DNA of 64,000 nucleotides from Edaphobacter dinghuensis (lineage in GTDB: Bacteria > Acidobacteriota > Terriglobia > Terriglobales > Acidobacteriaceae): NCBI RefSeq assembly GCF_014640335.1, contig NZ_BMGT01000001.1:744001-808000 (forward strand), written 5' to 3'. Under the pieces are notes generated by a model. It ran no database searches and was not told the DNA's origin. It saw only the letters and a program-made list of their open reading frames with translations. Positions within the stretch are counted from its first letter, which is position 1, and each line of letters opens with the position of its first letter. Below are positions 43,732 through 52,067 of this stretch, one piece after another. A program made the position numbers and the translations under genes.

Positions 43732-43780
43732 TTGACATATTTTCCATAGGCATATAAATATTATGCCTATGGAAAATATG
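43732..43780 (+). promoter_or_regulatory. Promoter and candidate PadR operator of the third padR-ADOP operon
   Basis: TTGACA (43732-43737) stands before perfect 19-base inverted arms, 43736-43754 and 43762-43780, with a 7-base spacer; the arm core is CCATAGGCATA. A TATAAA (43753-43758) lies between the arms at 15-base spacing. The second arm spans all three possible padR start codons (43763, 43769, 43778). Same geometry as at 919-960 and 32576-32615. Confidence 0.75.
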
Positions 43781-44104
43781 CCTGATCCCGTTAGCCCTGC
43801 CAGTGCTCTTCCGATGCTGATTCTTCGTGTTCTCCAGACCGGGGGACTTCATGGCTATGCCATTGCACAGCGGATTCATCTGCTGTCGAGCGAGGTGCTG
43901 GCTGTGGAGGAGGGACTGCTTTATCCCACGCTGCAGAAGATGCTGCTGAAGGGGTGGGTCGAAGCGGAGTGGGGCATCTCGGAGACGAACCGCAGAGTGC
44001 GTTTCTATCGCATGACGGCGAAGGGGCGGCAGCAATTGAAGAAAGAATTGCATAGCTACGATCGCGTGAGCCAGGCGATTCGGGATGTTTTGCGAACGGC
44101 GTAA
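43763..44104 (+). CDS. PadR family transcriptional regulator (ADOP-associated)
   Basis: The 113-residue protein has LILRVLQTGGLHGYAIAQRI, VLAVEEGLLYPTLQKMLLKG and NRRVRFYRMTAKGRQQLKKE, all PadR features. Three in-frame ATGs lie within the operator arm; the longest form is given, but the promoter predicts transcription starting near 43765, so the true start may be 43769 or 43778. The ADOP permease gene begins 32 bases after the stop. Confidence 0.92.
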   Translation: MPMENMPDPVSPASALPMLILRVLQTGGLHGYAIAQRIHLLSSEVLAVEEGLLYPTLQKMLLKGWVEAEWGISETNRRVRFYRMTAKGRQQLKKELHSYDRVSQAIRDVLRTA

Positions 44105-44136
44105 TCGAAGGCGGATAAGGTTTGGGAGGTTCACGC

Positions 44137-46650
44137 ATGCGCGATCTGCTTCGTAAGATTCATTACCTGATCAACAGGCGCCGTCTCGATGAGGAGCTTG
44201 AAAACGATATGGAGTTCCATCGCGAGATGTCGGCCCGCGCGGGCCGCAACAACTTCGGCAACGTGCTGCGGCTGCGCGAGCAGGCGTATGAAGCGAGCGG
44301 GTGGATGTGGCTGGACCGGCTGATGCGGGACCTGCGCTATGGCATCAGGATTCTGGCTCGCGCGCCGGGATTTACGCTGGTGGCGGTGTTGGTGCTCGCG
44401 ATTGGCATTGGTGTGAATGTTGCGGCGTTCAGCCTGTTCGACATGATTGCTTTGAAGCCTCTGCCTGTGCCGCAGGCCGATCGCATTGTGCGGTTGGAGC
44501 GGAGGTCGCCCGATAACTACACCAGCGAGATGGCGTATCCGTCCTTCGACTTTTATCGCGAGCATGCGAAGACGCTTTCGGCGACGATGGCGGTACTGGG
44601 TGTGCCACCGATGCAGATCGATGACGACCTGCAGCCGACGAGCGCTTCTTTTGTGACGCCGAATTATTTTACGGAGCTGGGAACGCAGGCCGTGTATGGG
44701 CGCATGTTGAACGCGGCGAACGACGCCAGTCCGTCTGCGCCGCCAGCGGTGGTGCTGAGTTATGGCCTGTGGCAACGACGTTTCGGCGGCGACCCTGCGG
44801 TGGTGGGTCGCGTAATTCATCTGAATCAAAAGTCCGCGACCGTGGTTGGCATTACGCCGTACGAGTTTGCCAGCCTCGGCGGGCAGGGGCCCGATATCTG
44901 GATGCCGATCGCGCAGCAGCCTTATTTTATTGAGCACAGCACGGTGTTAGCAGATTGGAATAGCGGAAGCGTTCGGATGTGGGGCAAGCTGGCGCCGGGT
45001 GTAAGCGCGAAGGCCGCGGAGGAGGAGCTGCGGTCGCTGACGAATCTTCTGCGCGGTGAGCATCCCGATGCGGTTTGGAAGGACGAGTTTATTCAGGTCT
45101 CTGCGGGTGGGCATTTGCAGGTGATTACACCGGAGATGTATCGGGTGGCGGTGATGATTGGCGTACTCACATTGCTGATTTTGATCGTCGCCTGTGCCAA
45201 CCTTGGCGGCCTGATGCTGGCGCGGGCGGTGAGCCGCCAGCATGAGATGGGGATTCGTATCGCCATCGGTGCCGGACGCTGGCGCATCTTTCGGCAACTG
45301 TGCACCGAGAGCCTGTTACTGGGCGTAATTAGCTCAGCAGCGGGGCTGGCGCTTGCCTGTGCAGTCATGCAGATAGTGTTGCGTAAGATCAATGCGCCGG
45401 GGTGGCTGAGCGCGGTGCCGGACTGGCGAGTGGTGCTGTTTACGATTGCGATGACGGTGGTGGCGACGTTCTGTTTTGGTCTGCTGCCTGCGCTGCAGAT
45501 TGCGCGGCAGCGGCAACAGAAGACGATTGCAAGGCAGCTTCTGGTGGGAGCGCAGATTGCGGCGAGCTCGGTGCTGCTGATTCTTGCGGCATTGCTGGTG
45601 CATGCGACGCATCACGCGCTTTATACCGATCCGGGATTTGGATATGAACAGATCATATCGATCGATCCGCAGCTCAGCCACCATGGATATACGACAACGG
45701 CGGCAGAGACGTACCTGGATGCGATGCAGGCACGGTTGCGCGCAATTCCGGGTGTGAGTGCGGTGTCTCTGGTGCAGCTTCCGCCGATGGGGCATATTGT
45801 TTCGCGGAGCGAGACCGAGATTCGCGGACACAAGGTGACGGCCTATCCCAATTGGGTGGCGCCGGATTTCTTTCGCACGATGGGGATTCCGCTGAGGCTG
45901 GGCCGCACCTTTTACCCGGAGGAAAAAAATGCCGTGGTGGTGAGCGAGTCGTTTGCGCGCGCGCAGTGGCCGGGAGAGAATCCACTGGGGCAGATGCTGG
46001 GAGATGGAACGACGAAAGACACGGTCATTGGCGTGGTGGGAGATGCGCACATCAATGCGCTGAGCAATGACGATGCAACCGAACAGTATTGGGCAGCGCA
46101 GAAGGAAAACATGCCGGATATGGTGCTGATCGCTCGATCGAGCGGAGAGCCGGGTTCGTTGGTGCCTGCGGTGAAGGCGATGAGTGCAAATCTTGATGGC
46201 TCGCTGTTTCCTGAGATTCGACAGCTGAAGGTGCTCTATCGCCGTGACGTGGAGCAGATTGCAAGGGTGGCTGCGATAGCGAGCTTTGTAGGAATGGTTG
46301 CGGTGTCGCTCGCTGCGGTGGGCATCATTGGTCTGGTCGCACTCATCGTGACACAGCGCACCAAGGAGATTGCGATTCGCATGGCGCTGGGAGCGCAGCC
46401 GGGCGCGGTGCTGACTGCGGTGCTGCATCAATTTCTTTGGCCGACGTTGGTGGGGTTGGCGGTGGGAGCAGGATTCGCAGCGCTTGGGTCGAAGTTTTTG
46501 CGGGTCGCGCTCTACGGCGTGAGTAACCTTGATCCGGCAAGCTATACAACGGCGATTGTGGTGCTTTCGCTGATCGTTGCGGCATCGATGCTTGTTCCTG
46601 CTGCGCGTACGCTGCGGATGAATCTGGGTTCGATATTACATCACGACTGA
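44137..46650 (+). CDS. ADOP-type ABC transporter permease (full length)
   Basis: The 837-residue protein shows the ADOP pattern: N-terminal prefix (RRRLDEELENDMEFHREMSA), TM near 80-100 (VLVLAIGIGVNVAAFSLFDM), MacB-like periplasmic domain, first FtsX block (VAVMIGVLTLLILIVACANL, RQHEMGIRIAIGAGRWRIFR), second periplasmic unit, second FtsX block (QRTKEIAIRMALGAQPGAVL). The ATG at 44137 is preceded by GGGAGG seven bases upstream. No ATPase gene nearby. Confidence 0.93.
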   Translation: MRDLLRKIHYLINRRRLDEELENDMEFHREMSARAGRNNFGNVLRLREQAYEASGWMWLDRLMRDLRYGIRILARAPGFTLVAVLVLAIGIGVNVAAFSLFDMIALKPLPVPQADRIVRLERRSPDNYTSEMAYPSFDFYREHAKTLSATMAVLGVPPMQIDDDLQPTSASFVTPNYFTELGTQAVYGRMLNAANDASPSAPPAVVLSYGLWQRRFGGDPAVVGRVIHLNQKSATVVGITPYEFASLGGQGPDIWMPIAQQPYFIEHSTVLADWNSGSVRMWGKLAPGVSAKAAEEELRSLTNLLRGEHPDAVWKDEFIQVSAGGHLQVITPEMYRVAVMIGVLTLLILIVACANLGGLMLARAVSRQHEMGIRIAIGAGRWRIFRQLCTESLLLGVISSAAGLALACAVMQIVLRKINAPGWLSAVPDWRVVLFTIAMTVVATFCFGLLPALQIARQRQQKTIARQLLVGAQIAASSVLLILAALLVHATHHALYTDPGFGYEQIISIDPQLSHHGYTTTAAETYLDAMQARLRAIPGVSAVSLVQLPPMGHIVSRSETEIRGHKVTAYPNWVAPDFFRTMGIPLRLGRTFYPEEKNAVVVSESFARAQWPGENPLGQMLGDGTTKDTVIGVVGDAHINALSNDDATEQYWAAQKENMPDMVLIARSSGEPGSLVPAVKAMSANLDGSLFPEIRQLKVLYRRDVEQIARVAAIASFVGMVAVSLAAVGIIGLVALIVTQRTKEIAIRMALGAQPGAVLTAVLHQFLWPTLVGLAVGAGFAALGSKFLRVALYGVSNLDPASYTTAIVVLSLIVAASMLVPAARTLRMNLGSILHHD

Positions 46651-46664
46651 TGCAGGGTGGCGAG

Positions 46665-47357
46665 TTAGAAGAGCGGCTTACGGTGCTTTGGGATTAATGG
46701 CGTGTTGAGCAGCGCTACGATGGGCGCGGCGAGTTTGAAGTGTGTCACCACGTCTTTGACCAGCGTGGGGCGCAGCGCGAAGTCGGCGGGGAGGCGTGCG
46801 ATGACTCCCCATTGCTTGGCGAGCAGAAGGTCCATCGCGGGGTGGTCTGTGGGGAAGCCTTTGGGCGGGCGGGTGAGGCTTTCGCGGTCGATGGGCTGCA
46901 TGGTCGCCTTCAACTTTTTAGCTGCGAGGAGGCGGCGCATCTCTTCGTGGTGTTCGAGGAGATAGCGGCGGATGGCGAGGAGCTGTTCGCGCTCGGGCAT
47001 GAAGACGCCTGCGGCGATGGTGACCTCGGTGCCGCTGACGTCGAAGTAGAAGCCGCCGCCCGAGGTCTTCTCCAACCCTTGCCGCGCCCACCATACGGCC
47101 TGATGGATTTTGTAAGGCCGCTTGTCTTTGCTGAAGCGAATGTCGCGGTAGATGCGCATGATGGCTTTTTGCGGGGGGCGGACGTTTTCGGGCGCGAAGT
47201 CGATCATGGCGTCGTTGATCTCGGCGATGAGGGCGAGCATGCGGGCCTTCAGCTCGCGCTCGTAGACGTCTTTGCGCGCGGTGAACCACTCGCGGTCGTT
47301 GTTGCGCTTGAGGCCGCGGAGGAATTTGAGGGCTTCGTTGGAGAAGTGCGTCGCCAT
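46665..47357 (-). CDS. DUF2461 family protein
   Basis: The 230-residue protein matches DUF2461: ALKFLRGLKRNNDREWFTAR, FAPENVRPPQKAIMRIYRDI, RFSKDKRPYKIHQAVWWARQ, GGGFYFDVSGTEVTIAAGVF. The family is widespread and of unknown function. The start at 47357 begins MATHFSNEALKFL; an upstream in-frame extension lacks family match. It is divergent from the SPFH gene with 93 bases between. Confidence 0.9.
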   Translation of the reverse strand: MATHFSNEALKFLRGLKRNNDREWFTARKDVYERELKARMLALIAEINDAMIDFAPENVRPPQKAIMRIYRDIRFSKDKRPYKIHQAVWWARQGLEKTSGGGFYFDVSGTEVTIAAGVFMPEREQLLAIRRYLLEHHEEMRRLLAAKKLKATMQPIDRESLTRPPKGFPTDHPAMDLLLAKQWGVIARLPADFALRPTLVKDVVTHFKLAAPIVALLNTPLIPKHRKPLF

Positions 47358-47450
47358 GGCTTTTATCGTAACTCGGTCGTGCTGACATGTACTGTCACAG
47401 AGACTTTCGCGCAACCGGTGTCGTGTATTCTCGCTGCGAGGGTTATTTGC

Positions 47451-48371
47451 ATGGAGCCATTGAACGCTTTTCTGCTCGTCCTTTTATTTATCGCTGCGAT
47501 TGTTGTGCTGGTTACCGTTCTTAAGACACTGTTTACGGTTCGCACTTATACGGCTGGAGTCGTCGAGCGGTTTGGCAAGTTCAACCGCATTGTGCGACCG
47601 GGGTTGCATGTGCTGGTGCCTTATGCGGAGCGCGTCTTCTTTGTCGATTTGCAGGTGAAGCAGGCGCAGTTCTCTGTTGAGACGAAGACGCACGATAACG
47701 TCTTTGTACAGATACCTGTTTCGGTGCAGTATCAGGTACTCGATGACAAGATCTATGATGCGTTTTATAAGCTCAGCGCGCCGCAGAAGCAGATTGAGTC
47801 GTTCGTCTTCAATTCGATTCTTGGACATGTGCCGAAGCTCTCGCTCGATGAGACGTTTGAGCAGCAGTCGGGGATTTCGGTGAATGTGAAGACTGAGCTG
47901 GACAGCATCATGTCGGGGTTTGGTTACAACATTCTTACGGCGCTGGTGACCGATATCGTTCCTGATGTGAAGGTCAAGACTGCGATGAACGATATCAATG
48001 CGGCACAGCGGGCGCAGGTAGCGGCGCAGGCGCGGGGCGAGGCCGACAAGATTCTGAAGGTGAAGCAGGCTGAGGCTGAGGCCGAATCGAAGGCGCTGCA
48101 GGGCAAGGGTATTGCTGCGGAGCGGCAGGCTATTATCGACGGTCTGCGCGCTTCGATCGAGCACTTCCGCGAGTCGGTGCCGGGGACGACGGCTGACGAT
48201 GTGATGGCGCTGGTGCTGCTGACGCAGTACTTCGATACGCTGCGCGATATCGGCACGCGGGGCGGCTCGAATACGATCTTTCTGCCGAACAGTCCCGGCG
48301 CGGCGAACGATTTTATGACGCAGATTCTTGCCGGGCTTAAGGGGAACAGTACTCCGCCTCCGCACCCGTAG
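47451..48371 (+). CDS. SPFH domain/stomatin-like protein
   Basis: The 306-residue protein has one N-terminal TM helix (LNAFLLVLLFIAAIVVLVTV) followed by an SPFH domain (VRTYTAGVVERFGKFNRIVR, PGLHVLVPYAERVFFVDLQV, KTHDNVFVQIPVSVQYQVLD) and an Ala/Glu-rich coiled coil (RGEADKILKVKQAEAEAESK). It belongs to the YbbK/stomatin group that scaffolds membrane microdomains. No NfeD protease partner is adjacent. The ATG at 47451 replaces a much longer antisense-overlapping frame. Confidence 0.9.
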   Translation: MEPLNAFLLVLLFIAAIVVLVTVLKTLFTVRTYTAGVVERFGKFNRIVRPGLHVLVPYAERVFFVDLQVKQAQFSVETKTHDNVFVQIPVSVQYQVLDDKIYDAFYKLSAPQKQIESFVFNSILGHVPKLSLDETFEQQSGISVNVKTELDSIMSGFGYNILTALVTDIVPDVKVKTAMNDINAAQRAQVAAQARGEADKILKVKQAEAEAESKALQGKGIAAERQAIIDGLRASIEHFRESVPGTTADDVMALVLLTQYFDTLRDIGTRGGSNTIFLPNSPGAANDFMTQILAGLKGNSTPPPHP

Positions 48372-48384
48372 GGCATTTTGAATG

Positions 48385-49257
48385 TCAGTTCTCGGAGGGA
48401 CGGCTGATGCTGTCGATGACGAGAACTTCGACCGGGCCTTTGGAGGGGTGGAGCGTAAGGCCGAGCTGGTCGTGCACTGCGGTAAAGAAGAATTGGCCTG
48501 TGCTATCAGAGTTGGCCTGTGACCAATTCATCTCGCAGTCGTAGGCGCCTTCGAGACCGGTCTTATCGATCACGGGACGGCCCTGAAGCTCGGGCTGGTG
48601 GCTGAGCATCGTAACGGTGAGCCAGAACGGCCAGCCCTTGGTGCGCAGATGCAGCGATTGCATGAGCGTCTTCTGCTCGGAGGGTGAGGGCGGGTGCCAG
48701 CCGGGCGGAGGTGGCGGAGGCGCGGGCGCGGTGGACCAGCGGAAGCGCGGACGGGAGGGATCAGCGATGGCGGGCTTCGAGGTGATGTCGCGTGAACACT
48801 TGAGGCCACCCTTCGCAACTTCAAGGAGGTAGACGGGAAGTACATGCGTCTCGAGGTGATAGGTGAGGTGGAAGCGCTCGGCGAGCAGGGACTGCACCAT
48901 CAGGCGCATCTGCTGCTCGCGGTCGTCGCGGCTTAGCTGGTGAAGGGCGGCGACCTGATGGTCATCGAGCTTGCCCTGAATGTCGAAGTGCTCGTTTGCA
49001 GTCCACGAGGGCGCATTGACGAGCTCTTTGTCGTAGCCGAGGCCGAAGGCGTAGGCGAGCACCTGATCGATGGTGGTGCGCTCGGCGCGGTAGCTGTCGG
49101 GACTGACGCCGCCGTTTGAGAGCTCCTGGTTGGGGTCGGTGGGGCGCACGCTGACGACGTCGAAGCTGGGCATGGGAGATGCGGGATGGAGAAGCTGTGC
49201 AGGTGCCGTGCTGCACAGAAGGAGGATGCCGGGAAGAAGAAGTCTGGTGAGAATCAT
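48385..49257 (-). CDS. TIGR03435 soil-associated exported protein
   Basis: The 290-residue product has a signal peptide (LLLPGILLLCSTAPAQ) and the TIGR03435 body: FDVVSVRPTDPNQELSNGGV, MVQSLLAERFHLTYHLETHV, PVYLLEVAKGGLKCSRDI, and the end LEGAYDCEMNW with QLGLTLHPSKGPVEVLVIDS. The family is restricted mostly to soil Acidobacteria and has no known function. Proline-rich linker at about 175-195. It is convergent with the SPFH gene, 13 bases away. Confidence 0.88.
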   Translation of the reverse strand: MILTRLLLPGILLLCSTAPAQLLHPASPMPSFDVVSVRPTDPNQELSNGGVSPDSYRAERTTIDQVLAYAFGLGYDKELVNAPSWTANEHFDIQGKLDDHQVAALHQLSRDDREQQMRLMVQSLLAERFHLTYHLETHVLPVYLLEVAKGGLKCSRDITSKPAIADPSRPRFRWSTAPAPPPPPPGWHPPSPSEQKTLMQSLHLRTKGWPFWLTVTMLSHQPELQGRPVIDKTGLEGAYDCEMNWSQANSDSTGQFFFTAVHDQLGLTLHPSKGPVEVLVIDSISRPSEN

Positions 49258-49371
49258 GAATAATGGGTTCCGGTCTCAACCTATGTAGCATTCTACTCTA
49301 ATGTGTGTCAAGCGTTGGACGCTCTTGATTGGGCGGCGTAGAATTTGGCTCCTCCCCGCAGGAGTGTTGCT

Positions 49372-50196
49372 ATGTCTACGTCTGAGACGAAGGACGACGA
49401 GAGTTTTCTTGCGGCGTATTGGCTCTATCTGCTGGCGGGTGCGGTGTTGCTCGGCAGTCTGGCGGGGCTTTATTTCTATCCTGAACGCGGGCCGTGGCAT
49501 GGCGTGATTGAGGCGATCTGCATTGCTTCGGCGCTGACGCTGACCGTTGATCCGTTTGTGAAGAAGCGGCTGACGCATGAGGTGAACAAGAGCATCTTCT
49601 ATCACGTCATCGGCTTCGATCTGCCACCGGCGATGCAGGACCGCTTGCGCATCTATCTGCGCGAGCTGGAGTACTATCGCGATTCGCTCTCGATTAAGGC
49701 TGAGGCGTTGCGCATTGAAGGGGAAGAGGTAATCCTCGAGATTACGCTCGAAGGCCGGGTCACTGCCTTGACCGGGTGCGACTATAAACTCGGCGTGGAG
49801 TTTGAGGATACGGAACATGGCGAGCTGCAGGAGCTGTGGGCGAAGCGCACAGGCGCATCGACGAAGCTCGCCGAGTGGAAGGCGTCGGATACATCAGCCG
49901 TAACGCACCGCGATCCGATGACGACCGACTACGCTGCGCCTGCTGCGAAGCTGAAGACGGGAGACAAGCTGGAGTCGTTCTTCAAGTTCACGCTGCGGCA
50001 GAGGAAGCAGGACTACTGGGTGCAGACCTTTGGAACGACGACGCTGAAGACGACGGTTACGCTGGTGCCGCTGCCGAATATGAAGATGTATGCGTCGCAC
50101 AAGCCGGTGAGTAGCGACAACAAGTACGAGTACGACAGGGTCCACATTATTGGAGAGGATATTCGGATTCGCTGGAAGGTCGAGGACGGGAAGTGA
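49372..50196 (+). CDS. Membrane-anchored protein of unknown function
   Basis: The 274-residue product has two N-terminal TM segments (AYWLYLLAGAVLLGSLAGLY and HGVIEAICIASALTLTVDPF) and a large soluble domain with beta-rich sequence (VILEITLEGRVTALTGCDYK, TTTLKTTVTLVPLPNMKMYA). No family was recognised. The ATG at 49372 follows AGGA. It ends 28 bases before a strong terminator. Its direction is opposite to its neighbours. Confidence 0.72.
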   Translation: MSTSETKDDESFLAAYWLYLLAGAVLLGSLAGLYFYPERGPWHGVIEAICIASALTLTVDPFVKKRLTHEVNKSIFYHVIGFDLPPAMQDRLRIYLRELEYYRDSLSIKAEALRIEGEEVILEITLEGRVTALTGCDYKLGVEFEDTEHGELQELWAKRTGASTKLAEWKASDTSAVTHRDPMTTDYAAPAAKLKTGDKLESFFKFTLRQRKQDYWVQTFGTTTLKTTVTLVPLPNMKMYASHKPVSSDNKYEYDRVHIIGEDIRIRWKVEDGK

Positions 50197-50223
50197 AGGT
50201 GCGGAAAGTCTGCAGCGTGCAAT

Positions 50224-50264
50224 AAAAACCGCACGGCCTCTGGTTGAGAGGACGTGCGGTTTTT
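50224..50264. terminator. Bidirectional terminator derived from repeat family R2
   Basis: A perfect 12-base stem (AAAAACCGCACG at 50224-50235 with CGTGCGGTTTTT at 50253-50264) continues, after one mismatch, into CCTCT/AGAGG around the loop GGTTG. A-runs and T-runs flank both sides, so it can stop transcription from both the gene ending at 50196 and the convergent GH105 gene. Sequence matches the R2 repeat at 39885-39932. Confidence 0.85.
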
Positions 50265-50285
50265 TATTGTTTTGCTGCTGCCTTG

Positions 50286-51365
50286 TTATTTGTCGCGCAG
50301 CAGAGCGTCGGCGGCCCATAGGACAGGGGCCTGGCCGTGGAAGTCGCCGGTGCGGCGCTTGCGCTGGTAGTAGTACTCGAGGTCGTTCTTCTTGCCGGTG
50401 CCTTCGCATACCTGGGTGACGTCGTGGTTCTGGTCGACGTAGCCGACGACGGCGATCCAGCTTTTGCGCGCGGCGGGTCCGTAGGTGGCAGCGTCGAGCC
50501 AGCCGTGTTTGACGCCGGTGATCATGGCGAAGCTAAACATGGCGGAGCTGGAGGTTTCGGGCCACGCGTCGTCCTTGTCGATGAGCTGACGCCACATGCC
50601 GTCCTTGCCCTGGTACTTCAACAGGCCGCTCATCATAAGGCGATAACCTTTCATGATGCGAGCGCGGTCGGGGTGATTTTCGGGGAGGCTGCGCAGCATC
50701 TCGGCCATGCCTGCCGCGACCCAGCCGTCGCCGCGGCCCCAGTAGAACTGCACGTCGGGCGCGTGGAAGAAGAGGCCATTGGGCTGTTGCAGCTTGTCGA
50801 GGTAGGCGACCATCTCATGAGCGTCGCGGTCGAGATATTTTTTGTCGCCGGTGGCGCGGTAGGCCTCGAGCTGCAGCATGGTGAGCATGTACATGTCGTC
50901 GATCCAGTAGCGGGTCTCGTCGGACATGCCGTCGGCAGAGGGATGGTTCCACTGCTCGTCGGCGAAGGACTTGCCGAAGTCGAGGTACTTCTGGTCTTTC
51001 GTTTGGATGGCGATCTCCATGGGGACGACACCGAAGATCTGGTCGTCGACGTGGTGACGCTTGGGGATGCGGTCGGCTTCGGCGCCGCCGGGCATGAGCG
51101 GATCGAAGCGCTTGATGAGCTCCTGGCGGAGGGCGTCGTCGTGGGTGAGCTCGGCGAACTGGAGCGCGCCGTACCAGGCGCAGACCTCGGAGTAGTGAAT
51201 GGTCTTGGTGTACTGGTGTGGGCTGGTGACGAAGTGTTCGGAGAGGGCCTTACCTACCTCTTGCGGCGAATCGCCGGCGGGCCACTGGTCGAAATAGTTC
51301 TGTTGGGCCGAGGCTACACCAAGGCAGCCGAGTAACAGGCATCCGGACAACAACATCTTGTTCAT
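50286..51365 (-). CDS. GH105 unsaturated glucuronyl/rhamnogalacturonyl hydrolase
   Basis: The 359-residue product has a signal peptide (MLLSGCLLLGCLGVASAQQ) and an alpha6/alpha6 barrel: RHHVDDQIFGVVPMEIAIQT, YWIDDMYMLTMLQLEAYRAT with the Asp pair of the active site, FFHAPDVQFYWGRGDGWVAA, and AWPETSSSAMFSFAMITGVK. GH105 removes unsaturated uronyl residues from pectin (rhamnogalacturonan) fragments. The ATG at 51365 follows GGAG eight bases upstream; a TTG two codons before it is not used. No pectin lyase is nearby. Confidence 0.9.
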   Translation of the reverse strand: MNKMLLSGCLLLGCLGVASAQQNYFDQWPAGDSPQEVGKALSEHFVTSPHQYTKTIHYSEVCAWYGALQFAELTHDDALRQELIKRFDPLMPGGAEADRIPKRHHVDDQIFGVVPMEIAIQTKDQKYLDFGKSFADEQWNHPSADGMSDETRYWIDDMYMLTMLQLEAYRATGDKKYLDRDAHEMVAYLDKLQQPNGLFFHAPDVQFYWGRGDGWVAAGMAEMLRSLPENHPDRARIMKGYRLMMSGLLKYQGKDGMWRQLIDKDDAWPETSSSAMFSFAMITGVKHGWLDAATYGPAARKSWIAVVGYVDQNHDVTQVCEGTGKKNDLEYYYQRKRRTGDFHGQAPVLWAADALLRDK

Positions 51366-51442
51366 CTTCAAATCTCCAGAATGGGTGGGGTTTCTACGTG
51401 AAACATTCTACGCATGGCGAATGTCGATGGTCTTGGGGCTGC

Positions 51443-51946
51443 TCAAAGAACGCTGAGATAGCGGACTTCTTCGACGTCGATGCCCCACAGCGTGACGGTG
51501 CGGTGATGGTCGTCGGTTGTCCAGCCATTGCGTTCGTAGAATCGCTCGGCGCGGAGATTGCCGGTCAATACCCAGAGGAGCGCTTGTTGAAAGCCCGATT
51601 GCACGAGGTATGTGCGGGCTGCGGTGATGAGTGCGACGCCTACGCCTTGGTTCCAGTAGACGGGATCGACGTAGAGCGCGTAGAGCTCGCCGTGGCCACG
51701 CAGGTCGGAATCGCGCGAGGGCGCGGCGGTGGCGAAGCTTTGGATGATGCCTTCTTCTGCGGCGACGATGGTGTAAGGTTTTTGTGGATCGCGAGTGGTG
51801 AAGTTGTAGTGCGGTGCGCGATCTTCGGGCCGAAGCTGGTCGAGGTAATCGTCGGGTAGCAGCGTGCGATAGGCCGCCTGCCACGAGCGCACGTGGACGC
51901 GGGCTACGGCGAGTGCGTCTTCGGGCTGGGCTGGCCGCAGATGCAT
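51443..51946 (-). CDS. GNAT family N-acetyltransferase
   Basis: The 167-residue protein has the GNAT fold: LRPAQPEDALAVARVHVRSW, GELYALYVDPVYWNQGVGVA with the acetyl-CoA motif QGVGVAL, and LLWVLTGNLRAERFYERNGW. Substrate unknown. It is downstream of the repeat at 51977-52030 and divergent from mnmE. Confidence 0.92.
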   Translation of the reverse strand: MHLRPAQPEDALAVARVHVRSWQAAYRTLLPDDYLDQLRPEDRAPHYNFTTRDPQKPYTIVAAEEGIIQSFATAAPSRDSDLRGHGELYALYVDPVYWNQGVGVALITAARTYLVQSGFQQALLWVLTGNLRAERFYERNGWTTDDHHRTVTLWGIDVEEVRYLSVL

Positions 51947-51976
51947 TACCTAGGATCGCATGGAGTGTTGGGGAAA

Positions 51977-52030
51977 GGCGAAATACAGGGGTCTCCACTT
52001 CGGCTTCGCCTTCGGTCGAGATGACGTGCT
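51977..52030. repeat. Dispersed repeat family R2, copy 2
   Basis: GGCGAAATACAGGGGTCTCC then ACTTCGGCTTCGCCTTCGGT and CGAGATGACGTGCT. It matches copy 1 at 39862-39932 with a shorter centre. It lies 38 bases before mnmE and 31 bases after the GNAT start codon, in the shared upstream region. Confidence 0.7.
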
Positions 52031-52067
52031 GTATTGCGGGAGCAAAAAGAGTGACAATCGAAGTTGT

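Noticed and set aside
47393..47419. TGTCACA followed after 16 bases by CGGT upstream of the SPFH gene
   Set aside because: The -35 matches ECF41 but the -10 box does not, unlike the paired sites at 15655-15740.
46740..47450. Open frame extending the SPFH protein 237 residues upstream
   Set aside because: This part is antisense to DUF2461 and has no SPFH features; the TM helix and family N-terminus begin at 47451.
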